This document shows, one piece after another, positions 6,740 through 12,497 of a stretch of DNA of 13,227 bases (position 1 is the stretch's first letter; each line of letters begins with the position of its first letter). The position numbers and the translations under genes were made by a program. The notes below the pieces were generated by a model. It did no database searches. It was not told where the DNA came from and worked only from the letters and a program-made list of their open reading frames with translations. The DNA is taken from assembly GCA_031547305.1 (NCBI GenBank), contig JAVBSC010000102.1, positions 1-13,227 on the forward strand, written 5' to 3'. The DNA comes from JAVBSC01 sp031547305. Lineage in GTDB: Bacteria; Desulfobacterota; Desulfovibrionia; Desulfovibrionales; Desulfovibrionaceae.

Positions 6740-7816
6740 ATGAATGTTAAACAGCGGATTCTCCTGATCATAAACGCCGGGTCCACTTCCACCAAGGTGG
6801 CCCTTTACCGGGATGAGCTTCCCATTGCCCATGCCACCTTGCGGCACGGCGCGGACGAGCTTAAGCGTTTCGCCTCCATCTGGGAGCAGTATGAATTCCG
6901 CAGGAACGCCCTGCAGGACTGGTTGTCCGGCCAGCCGGCCAGCCTGGCGGACTGCGCGGCCGTTGTTTCCCGGGGGGGCCTTTTCAGGCCTGTGGAGAGC
7001 GGAGTTTACGCGATTTCTCCGGCCATGCTGGCGGATGCGCAAAGCGGCCTTTACGGCCAGCACGCCTGTGGCGTGGGCTGCAAAATTGCTTTTGATCTGG
7101 GGCTGGATCTTGGTTTGCCGGCCTTTACGGTGGATCCCCCGTGCTGCGACGAAATGGTCGAACAAGCGAGGTATACCGGCCTTAAAGGCATCCGGCGGCG
7201 CAGCGTCTACCACGCCCTCAACCACAAGGCCACGGGCCGTAAGCTGGCCGCCCGTCTGGGCTGCCGCTACGAGGATCTGACAGCCGTGATCGCCCATCTG
7301 GGCGGCGGCATTTCCATTGCCGCGCACCGGCAAGGACGGGTGATCGACGTCAACAACTGCCTGGACGGCGACGGGCCGTTCAGCCCGGAACGGGCCGGGA
7401 CTGTGCCGGCCGGCGACCTGGTCTCACTTTGCTTTTCCAATCCGCATGCCGAAGACGAGATCCGCCGCCTGCTCAGTGGCCGCGGCGGCCTGGTGGCCCA
7501 TCTGGGCCTGACGGACGGGCAAGCCATAGAAAAACGCATCGCGGACGGCGATGCCCTGGCCAAAGCCGTCTACGACGCCATGCTTCATCAGGTGGCCAAA
7601 AGCATAGGCGCGGCCGCCGCCGTTCTGGAAGGGCAGGCCGCCGCCATAGCCATTACCGGCGGGCTGGCTTATTCCGCATATATCGTTGACGCCCTGTGCC
7701 GTAAAATCGGCTGGATCGCCAAGGTCCACGTCTTTCCAGGCGAAAACGAAATGGAAGCCCTCTGCCTGGGCGCCCTGCGCTGCCTGCGCGGCGAAGAAGA
7801 AGTAAAGAAATATTGA
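6740..7816 (+). CDS. buk: Butyrate kinase
   Basis: This 358-residue cytosolic enzyme of the acetate/sugar kinase (ASKHA) fold interconverts acyl phosphate plus ADP and carboxylic acid plus ATP. Visible motifs are the N-terminal phosphate loop NAGSTSTK (12-19), R78 in VVSRGG, VDPPCCDEM (131-139), the YHALN segment (157-161), AHLGGGIS (185-192), DVNNCLDGDGPFSPERAG (203-220) and TGGLAYS (306-312). The last three are typical of butyrate rather than acetate kinases. The ATG at 6740 has a CGGAG site at 6726-6730. The gene lies 12 bp before ptb, so the pair forms one unit. The true substrate may be a branched or other short acyl group; sequence alone cannot say. Confidence 0.92.
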   Translation: MNVKQRILLIINAGSTSTKVALYRDELPIAHATLRHGADELKRFASIWEQYEFRRNALQDWLSGQPASLADCAAVVSRGGLFRPVESGVYAISPAMLADAQSGLYGQHACGVGCKIAFDLGLDLGLPAFTVDPPCCDEMVEQARYTGLKGIRRRSVYHALNHKATGRKLAARLGCRYEDLTAVIAHLGGGISIAAHRQGRVIDVNNCLDGDGPFSPERAGTVPAGDLVSLCFSNPHAEDEIRRLLSGRGGLVAHLGLTDGQAIEKRIADGDALAKAVYDAMLHQVAKSIGAAAAVLEGQAAAIAITGGLAYSAYIVDALCRKIGWIAKVHVFPGENEMEALCLGALRCLRGEEEVKKY

Positions 7817-7828
7817 TAAGAGGATAAC

Positions 7829-8770
7829 ATGCTGACAAAGTTGAGCCAATTGCTGGAGAGCGCGGAAAAAAACCATAAGCGCATCGCCGTGGCCCAGGCC
7901 GCTGACGACGAGGTGCTTAAAGCCGTAAAAGCCACTGGCCAGGACAAAAAGCTGGCTTCTTTCACCTTGATCGCGGACAGGGAAAAACTTTTGCCGCTTT
8001 TGGACCGCCACGGGCTGGATATTTGCCGGTACAGCATTATTCACATGACTGACGAGGCGGCCATGGCCCGCCGGTCCGTGGAGATGGTCCGGGCCGGCGA
8101 GGCGGATCTGCCCATGAAAGGGCACCTGCACAGCGGGACTTATTTCAAGGCCGTCCTGGACAAAGACAACGGCCTGCGCGGTCCGGGCGTATTGAGCGAG
8201 CTTTCGGTTTTTGAAAAGGACTGGGACAGGGAGGGACTGCAGATAGCCACCTGCTGCGCCATAAACATCAACCCCAGCCTGGCGGAAAAAGTCCACATCA
8301 TTAATAACGCCGTACTGCTGGCCAACGCTCTGGGCATCGATCTGCCAAAGGTCGCGGCGCTTTCCGCCATGGAGCAGGTCAACCCGAACATGCCGGAAAC
8401 CCTTGACGCGGCCGCCTTAAGTAAAATGGCGGATCGCGGCCAGATTAAAGGCGCGTTGGTGGACGGACCCTTTGCCCTGGACAACGTGATGTCTCTGGAA
8501 CAGGCCAGGCACAAGGGACTTTCCGGCCCGGTGGCCGGCCAGGCGGACATTCTGCTCATGTCCGACGTGCGCATGGGCAACATGTTCCACAAATGCCTGA
8601 CTTACCTGGCCAGGAAGCGCGTGGCCATAGCCGTGCTGGGCGCGACCGTTCCGGTGATTTTCAACTCCCGTTCCGACTTCCCAGAGGACCGGATTTTAAG
8701 CATCGCCCTGGCCCTGCACCTTTGCGGCACGGCGTACGCGCAGCCAGGCAAGCAGGCCGGCCAGGCCTAA
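7829..8770 (+). CDS. ptb: Phosphate butyryltransferase (phosphotransacylase family)
   Basis: This 313-residue cytosolic enzyme exchanges CoA and phosphate on an acyl group, supplying the acyl phosphate used by the kinase next door. Family features include ADLPMKGHLHSGTYFKAVL (92-110), NNAVLLANALG (159-169), VDGPFALDNV (211-220), ADILLMSDVRMGN (239-251) and the C-terminal VPVIFNSRSDFPEDRILSIAL (274-294). There is no fused hydratase domain. AAGAGGA at 7818-7823 precedes the ATG. The order is buk-ptb, the reverse of the clostridial ptb-buk. The last 24 codons (290-313) overlap the 3' end of the convergent NikL-like gene, and the final dozen or so residues (TAYAQPGKQAGQA) look like an added tail. 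Confidence 0.9.
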   Translation: MLTKLSQLLESAEKNHKRIAVAQAADDEVLKAVKATGQDKKLASFTLIADREKLLPLLDRHGLDICRYSIIHMTDEAAMARRSVEMVRAGEADLPMKGHLHSGTYFKAVLDKDNGLRGPGVLSELSVFEKDWDREGLQIATCCAININPSLAEKVHIINNAVLLANALGIDLPKVAALSAMEQVNPNMPETLDAAALSKMADRGQIKGALVDGPFALDNVMSLEQARHKGLSGPVAGQADILLMSDVRMGNMFHKCLTYLARKRVAIAVLGATVPVIFNSRSDFPEDRILSIALALHLCGTAYAQPGKQAGQA

Positions 8771-9334
8771 GAGCCAGCCAATGCCGCCAATAACGTCCCT
8801 GGGGCGCGGCCCGGCATCCGCCTGGCCTTCCGCCAGGGTTTGGCGCAACGGGCCAAGCTGGGACTGAAGCTCCTGGCGCACCATCTCGCGCAGGGCCGCA
8901 TAGTCCGCCTCGCTCAGGCCGGACCGGGCTCCCGCGTTTTGCGCCGGCGGATTTACGCCGGGCGCCGGCGGCGTCTCGGCCTGTGCCTTTGGCGCGGCAT
9001 CCGCCTCGCTTTGCTTCCGGCTCTGGGCCGGGAGTTGGAATTCTCCCCGGTGGCCTTCCCCGGCCAGGACTTCAAAGCTCAGATCCTGCGGTGTGGCCGG
9101 CGCGGGAAAACAGGCCAAGCCCTGCTCGTCGGTCGTACCGCTGTCCAATACCCGCCCCCGCGCGTCCCTCATGTTCACTTTGCCGCCGCGCACCTTGCTG
9201 CTTTTGGAAAAATAACTTTCCGTACAAATTCGCGGGCCGTCAGGCCAGGCGAAAATATACACACCATGCGCCAGCCCGGGCGTGGCCTGCAAGCAAAACA
9301 GAAAAACAGCGATTACTATTGGAATTTTTTTCAT
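8696..9334 (-). CDS. NikL-like exported membrane-anchored protein (nickel/cobalt transport accessory type)
   Basis: This is a 212-residue protein. A signal peptide (1-22, ending GLA) is followed by a periplasmic beta-sandwich-like domain (23-97), beginning HGVYIFAWPDG and including GKVNMRDARGRVLDSGTTDEQG. A Pro/Ala-rich linker (about 103-137) and a charged helical stretch (138-172) lead to one C-terminal membrane helix (about 180-198) and a basic tail (RVRRAAK). This layout matches NikL-type subunits found with nickel/cobalt ECF transporters; the assignment is by resemblance. The start at 9334 was chosen for GAGAGG (9341-9346) and the clean signal peptide. The 3' end overlaps ptb by 75 bp on the opposite strand. 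No transporter permease is visible nearby. Confidence 0.68.
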   Translation of the reverse strand: MKKIPIVIAVFLFCLQATPGLAHGVYIFAWPDGPRICTESYFSKSSKVRGGKVNMRDARGRVLDSGTTDEQGLACFPAPATPQDLSFEVLAGEGHRGEFQLPAQSRKQSEADAAPKAQAETPPAPGVNPPAQNAGARSGLSEADYAALREMVRQELQSQLGPLRQTLAEGQADAGPRPRDVIGGIGWLLGLAGLLAWLRVRRAAKVQGQGDA

Positions 9335-9340
9335 TTTTGA

Positions 9341-9514
9341 CCTCTCGTGGAGGCTCCGCCTCCCCAAAATCCTCCGGCAAGGTGCTCAGTCCCTTGCAAC
9401 CCGCATCCCCACAACCGGTGGCAATGGGCGTAGGCCGCCCATTTTGAGCAAAGCGAAGGCGGATGAACTCCAGCTGAATTCCCAGCCGGGGGAGTTTGAG
9501 GGGGGAGCGCCCCC
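9341..9514 (-). other. Hairpin-rich gap between the two metal-accessory genes
   Basis: The 182-bp gap holds several inverted repeats. GGGGG/CCCCC (9501-9505 with 9510-9514) starts 2 bases after the DUF4198 gene's stop. AACTCC/GGAGTT pairs 9466-9471 with 9491-9496. ATGGGCG/CGCCCAT pairs 9424-9430 with 9436-9442. GCAAGG/CCTTGC pairs 9377-9382 with 9392-9397. GGAGGC/GCCTCC pairs 9349-9354 with 9358-9363, next to the ribosome-binding site of the NikL-like gene. On the minus strand none is followed by a clear T-run. The gap could be a processed or regulatory RNA segment, or a palindromic repeat insertion; I cannot name a known family. Confidence 0.5.
9424..9445 (+). terminator. Weak terminator-like hairpin on the plus strand
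   Basis: A 7-bp stem (ATGGGCG with CGCCCAT) around a 5-base loop is followed by TTT on the plus strand. No plus-strand gene lies just before it. It could stop read-through from ptb, which would otherwise run antisense through the NikL-like gene. The stem is short and the T-run brief. Confidence 0.25.
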
Positions 9515-9516
9515 AT

Positions 9517-10308
9517 CTATTTTAGCGGCACAGCGGGGAGCATCTGGTGGAAGCGCACCCAGATCACCGCGCCTTCTTCCACGTCTTTTTCCGCGCCGTC
9601 GTGCTTGAGTTTATAGTCCGCCGCGTGCAGGGCGGCGAATCCCCACCAGCCGGGGACCGGGGCCGCGTAAGTGAATATTCCCGCGCCGTCCGCCTTGACG
9701 GTCTGGGTGATCATGCTGTCATAGGGGGCCTGGCCGCGTTTGTCCGGCCCCGGGTACCATTCGACTTCAACTTCGGCGTGCGGCTCCGGCTTGCCGTTAA
9801 CCAGCACCTGGCCCTGGAATATGTTGCCGGCGTATAGGGCTGCTGGGTTGGCCAGGGGGACGATTTCCGTTTTCAGGCCCAGGGGCTGGTCCCAGCCTTC
9901 GGAATCGCCAAAGGCGTCCACATAGACCTTGGTGTGATGCACAATAAAGCTGTCTTCCTCTTTTTCAAAATAGGGCGTCGGGTCCACAGCGAAGACGTAC
10001 AGACCGGGACGGGCCAGCGTGTACTCGGCGGACCAGACGCGGAACCCCTGTTCCTGGCCTTCCTTGAGGGCGGGGAGCAGATCCGTGGCCTTGGCGTTAT
10101 GAAACACCCTGAAAGCCTGGGGCTTTTCCATATTCATGCCCGCATTGGCAAATGGATGCCAGAATTTCAAATCCAGACGCAGCTTCGCGTCCTTGCTTTC
10201 CATAACTGTGGGCTGAGAGGGTATGATCATGCCGAAGTGCGCCTGGGCCGGCACGGTGTGGCAAAACAGAACCAGGGCGCAGACAATGGGGATCAGGGAT
10301 TTTTTCAT
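9517..10308 (-). CDS. DUF4198 (NikK-type) periplasmic protein
   Basis: This is a 263-residue protein with a signal peptide (1-23, ending AQA) and a mature part beginning HFGMIIPS. It matches the DUF4198 family, whose members often accompany nickel/cobalt transporters and are thought to handle metal in the periplasm. Typical segments are LKFWHPFANAGMNM (47-60), ARPGLYVFAVDPTPYFE (99-115), EEDSFIVHHTKVYVDAFG (117-134) and PVPGWWGFAALHA (217-229). Nine histidines are in the mature chain (24, 51, 70, 124, 125, 177, 228, 236, 254), several possibly metal ligands. There is no C-terminal membrane helix. The start at 10308 was preferred to the ATG at 10320 because GGAG lies 6 bases before it. It precedes the NikL-like gene. 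Confidence 0.8.
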   Translation of the reverse strand: MKKSLIPIVCALVLFCHTVPAQAHFGMIIPSQPTVMESKDAKLRLDLKFWHPFANAGMNMEKPQAFRVFHNAKATDLLPALKEGQEQGFRVWSAEYTLARPGLYVFAVDPTPYFEKEEDSFIVHHTKVYVDAFGDSEGWDQPLGLKTEIVPLANPAALYAGNIFQGQVLVNGKPEPHAEVEVEWYPGPDKRGQAPYDSMITQTVKADGAGIFTYAAPVPGWWGFAALHAADYKLKHDGAEKDVEEGAVIWVRFHQMLPAVPLK

Positions 10309-10321
10309 GAACGGCTCCATT

Positions 10322-10336
10322 CGATTGAAACAATCG
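10322..10336. promoter_or_regulatory. 15-bp perfect inverted repeat in the DUF4198 gene leader
   Basis: CGATTG-AAA-CAATCG lies between the predicted promoter and the start codon of the DUF4198 gene, 14 bases before its ATG. It could be an operator for a dimeric regulator or a small RNA hairpin next to the ribosome-binding site. It does not match the NikR site patterns I know. Confidence 0.4.
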
Positions 10337-10360
10337 TGCTACGTTTTTATAATTCGTATT

Positions 10361-10389
10361 ACTGTAAGGACAGGCTTGCGGGATGTCAA
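10361..10389 (-). promoter_or_regulatory. Candidate promoter of the DUF4198/NikL-like unit
   Basis: On the minus strand a perfect TTGACA (10389-10384), a 17-base spacer and TACAGT (10366-10361, 4 of 6) are followed by an AT-rich stretch. The -35 box comes directly after the T-rich tail of the preceding terminator, so this unit appears to be transcribed separately from hemC. Confidence 0.6.
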
Positions 10390-10390
10390 A

Positions 10391-10435
10391 CAGAAAAAGA
10401 TCCGGACTTCCATCTGCGCGGAAACCCGGATCTTT
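10391..10435 (-). terminator. Intrinsic terminator downstream of hemC
   Basis: A perfect 10-bp stem (AAAGATCCGG with CCGGATCTTT; 10396-10405 with 10426-10435) has an inner TTCC/GGAA helix. On the minus strand it is followed by TTTTTCTGTTT, a good T-run. It is the probable end of the transcript running through gmhA, the FmdB-type gene and hemC, about 150 bases after the hemC stop. On the plus strand TTTATT follows, so it may work both ways. Confidence 0.8.
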
Positions 10436-10532
10436 ATTAACTTTGTCAGGGCATTACCATCAAATTGGGATTGCGGTTAAACGCAGACGGCAGCAAAAAT
10501 TATCCCCATGGAAGGGTTAAGGAGGGAGGGGC

Positions 10533-10582
10533 CTGTGTAGGGGAACCTCAAGGGCGCGAGCCATTGTGGTTCCCCTACACAG
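10533..10582. repeat. 50-nt near-perfect palindromic hairpin after hemC
   Basis: Two perfect 15-bp arms (CTGTGTAGGGGAACC at 10533-10547 and its complement at 10568-10582) flank a 20-base centre. The centre can itself pair (CAAGGGC with GCCATTG) around a GCGA tetraloop in plus-strand RNA. It begins 2 bases after the hemC stop. No T-run follows on the minus strand, where the next bases are GGCCCCTCCC, so it is not a standard terminator. It may be a dispersed palindromic repeat or an mRNA-stabilising 3' structure. Confidence 0.6.
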
Positions 10583-10584
10583 AT

Positions 10585-11514
10585 TCATTCGTCATACAAC
10601 TCCCTGAGTATTTCCCCGCCGCCGGCTTCTTTGACGCGTTCGGCCAGGAGAAGGCCGCTTTGCCTGGGGGTGAAGGCCAGGCCGGAGATTTTTTGGCGGA
10701 CGATGCGTTCACCCCGGCAGCCGGACACCAGGCCTTCAAGCTCAAAGGCGCAGGGGCCGGTCATGACGGCGTGGGCGGCTATGGGCACCTGGCAGCCGCC
10801 TTCCAGGCCGGCCAGAAAGCCGCGTTCGGCCTCCACGCAAATCCTGGTGGGCGGGTGATCCAGGAAGGCCAGGGCTTCTTTAAGGTCGGCGCGTGATTCG
10901 GCGAATTCAATGCCCAGGGCGCCCTGGCCGGCGGCGGGTAGAAAGGCCGGCGGCTCCAGGCGGGTTTGCATCGCGGCTGAAAGGCCCAGGCGGTTCAGGC
11001 CGGCGGCGGCCATGACTATGGCGGCGAACCGCCCTTCGGCCAGCTTGCGCAACCGGGTATCCACGTTGCCGCGCAGGGAAACTATGTCCAGGTCCGGCCG
11101 CAGGGCCAGAAGCTGGGCCTGTCGGCGCAGGCTGCTGGTGCCCACGGCGGCGCCCTGAGGCAGGGCCGCCAGGTTCGGGTAAATGGAGGAGAGCAGGAGA
11201 TCCGCCGGGTCTTCGCGCCGCGGCACGGCGCCCAGGATAAGGCCTTGCGGCAGCTCCATGGGCACGTCTTTCATGGAATGCACGGCCAGATCCGCCCGGC
11301 CGTCCAGCAGGGCTTCCTCTATTTCCTTGACGAACAGCCCCTTGCCCCCGACCTTGGCCAGGGGCACGTCCAGGATGATGTCGCCCTTGGTTTTGATGAG
11401 CAGGAGCTCGACTTCCAGGCCGGGGTGGCGCCCGACGAGCAGGCTTTTGATGTGTTCGGCCTGCCAGAGGGCCAGTTTGCTGCCGCGCGTGGCGATGGTG
11501 AGTTTTTTGAGCAT
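10585..11514 (-). CDS. hemC: Hydroxymethylbilane synthase (porphobilinogen deaminase)
   Basis: This 309-residue cytosolic enzyme joins four porphobilinogen units into hydroxymethylbilane on the way to uroporphyrinogen III, and so to siroheme, heme and cobalamin. Key features are TIATRGSKLALWQ (6-18), HSMKDVP with catalytic D83, SLRRQAQ (128-134) and SLRGNVDTRL (146-155). C241 in GGCQVPIAAHA is the cysteine that carries the dipyrromethane cofactor. The start at 11514 matches the family N-terminus; an in-frame ATG at 11577 would add 21 Ala/Pro-rich residues inside the preceding gene. The start lies 4 bases after the stop of the zinc ribbon gene, with only a weak ribosome-binding site, so coupling is likely. 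Confidence 0.95.
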   Translation of the reverse strand: MLKKLTIATRGSKLALWQAEHIKSLLVGRHPGLEVELLLIKTKGDIILDVPLAKVGGKGLFVKEIEEALLDGRADLAVHSMKDVPMELPQGLILGAVPRREDPADLLLSSIYPNLAALPQGAAVGTSSLRRQAQLLALRPDLDIVSLRGNVDTRLRKLAEGRFAAIVMAAAGLNRLGLSAAMQTRLEPPAFLPAAGQGALGIEFAESRADLKEALAFLDHPPTRICVEAERGFLAGLEGGCQVPIAAHAVMTGPCAFELEGLVSGCRGERIVRQKISGLAFTPRQSGLLLAERVKEAGGGEILRELYDE

Positions 11515-11518
11515 GCGC

Positions 11519-11764
11519 TTACTTGCAGGTGGCGCAACTGCCGCCGGAACAGCCGGCGCAGCCGCTTTTGCCGCCATTGCCGGAAGATGGGTAAGTTACG
11601 GTCTGGCCGGCCCTGGAAGGCCCGGGCACGTGAAAGGTGGCGCAGGACATCAGTTTTTCCGCCTTGGCGGTCCGGCAGTCCGGGCAGGCCGGCTGATCGT
11701 CGCCGAAGATCAGTTCTTCGAAGATTTTGCCGCATTTGCGGCATTGATACTCATAAATAGGCAT
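11519..11764 (-). CDS. FmdB-family zinc ribbon protein
   Basis: This is an 81-residue protein with the FmdB/CxxC_CxxC_SSSS-type opening MPIYEYQCRKCGKIFEE and a probable zinc ribbon formed by C8, C11, C27 and C30. Further cysteines are C41 and a C-terminal cluster of C69, C72, C77 and C80 in a CxxCx4CxxC pattern, which could bind a second metal or form disulfides. The ATG has GGAG five bases upstream. It lies 10 bp after gmhA and 4 bp before hemC, inside the same unit. The family is widespread in anaerobes and often described as putative regulatory, but its function is not established. Confidence 0.87.
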   Translation of the reverse strand: MPIYEYQCRKCGKIFEELIFGDDQPACPDCRTAKAEKLMSCATFHVPGPSRAGQTVTYPSSGNGGKSGCAGCSGGSCATCK

Positions 11765-11774
11765 AATAACTCCA

Positions 11775-12383
11775 TTATTCCAGGTGCGGCATGAGTTCGC
11801 GCACGTTTTCGAACAGGAAATAATCAGTCAGGCGGCAAAGTAAATGCCCAAGTGTGATGTGCACTTCCTGGATCAGGGCGGTATTGGGGCCCGGCACTTT
11901 GAAGACGAAGTCGCAGAGCGGCTCCATGGCGCCGCCCGCGCCGGTGAAGCCGATGGTGCGCATGGAGCGCTCCCGGGCGGATTTTAAGGCGGCCAGCACG
12001 TTGGGGCTGTTGCCGGAGGTGGAAAGGCCCACAAGAATATCGCCGGTCCGCCCCAGAGCCAGCACCTGTTTGGAAAAAATCTGTTCAAAGCTGTAGTCGT
12101 TGCCGATGGCCGTCAGGATTGAGGTGTCTGTGGACAGGGCCAGAGCGGGCAGGGGAGGGCGTTCGATCATGAAGCGGTTGACGAATTCGGCGGCCAGGTG
12201 CTGTGAATCCGCCGCGCTTCCGCCGTTGCCGCAAAACATTATTTTGCCCTGGTTGGCCAGAGCCAGAGCGATTTCCTTGGCCGCCTCGACAACCAGGTCT
12301 GAGTTGGCGGCGAAAAATTCATCCCGCAAACGGCCGCCGGTTGCGGCATGTTCCCGGATGATGTTGTGAGCCTGATCGGACAT
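11775..12383 (-). CDS. gmhA: Phosphoheptose isomerase (sedoheptulose 7-phosphate isomerase)
   Basis: This is a 202-residue SIS-domain enzyme. It converts sedoheptulose 7-phosphate to D-glycero-D-manno-heptose 7-phosphate, the first step towards the heptose of lipopolysaccharide inner core. Diagnostic segments are MFCGNGGSAADSQHLAAEFVNRF (49-71), STDTSILTAIGNDYSFEQIF (84-103), GLSTSGNSPNV (118-128) and the C-terminal EVHITLGHLLCRLTDYFLF (173-191) with a metal-binding histidine. It supports a Gram-negative host. The ATG at 12383 has only a weak GGGG site. It lies 114 bp after the dehydrogenase and 10 bp before the zinc ribbon gene. Confidence 0.93.
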   Translation of the reverse strand: MSDQAHNIIREHAATGGRLRDEFFAANSDLVVEAAKEIALALANQGKIMFCGNGGSAADSQHLAAEFVNRFMIERPPLPALALSTDTSILTAIGNDYSFEQIFSKQVLALGRTGDILVGLSTSGNSPNVLAALKSARERSMRTIGFTGAGGAMEPLCDFVFKVPGPNTALIQEVHITLGHLLCRLTDYFLFENVRELMPHLE

Positions 12384-12439
12384 AGCGACCCCATAAGAAC
12401 AGACGCCGCGCGCCTGGGTTTAATGCAGCACGCCCGCTC

Positions 12440-12495
12440 CGGCGGCAATGACTGCCGCCCGCGCCTTCGAGGCGGTCTGCCGGCCTTGCCGGCAG
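12440..12495 (-). other. Two GC-rich hairpins after the dehydrogenase gene
   Basis: CTGCCGGC/GCCGGCAG (12477-12484 with 12488-12495, 3-base loop) comes 2 bases after the dehydrogenase stop. GGCGGCA/TGCCGCC (12441-12447 with 12453-12459, 5-base loop) follows. Neither has a T-run on the minus strand. They may mark a partial, Rho-type or processing boundary ahead of gmhA in the 114-bp gap. I see no convincing promoter in this gap. Confidence 0.4.
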
Positions 12496-12497
12496 CT

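Noticed and set aside
7424..8296. A 290-codon minus-strand frame across buk and ptb
   Set aside because: It is a shadow of two well-recognised genes, with composition typical of the complement of coding sequence and no domain.
8821..8837. CCTGGC/GCCAGG hairpin as the ptb terminator
   Set aside because: It is a short stem inside the coding region of the NikL-like gene with only GTTT after it, so support is too weak to annotate.
9335..9516. Cobalamin or nickel/cobalt riboswitch in the accessory gene gap
   Set aside because: I looked for the conserved cobalamin core segments and did not find them. Stems are present but match no riboswitch I can recognise.
10309..10320. Start of the DUF4198 gene at 10320
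   Set aside because: There is no ribosome-binding site before it, while GGAG is well placed for 10308 and the signal peptide begins cleanly there.
10356..10362. GTATTAC as half of a NikR operator upstream of the DUF4198 gene
   Set aside because: The partner half-site GTAATAC is not found at the expected spacing, so a single 7-mer is not evidence.
11515..11577. Longer hemC starting at 11577
   Set aside because: The extra 21 residues are Ala/Pro-rich and overlap the zinc ribbon gene in another frame; the family starts at the later methionine.
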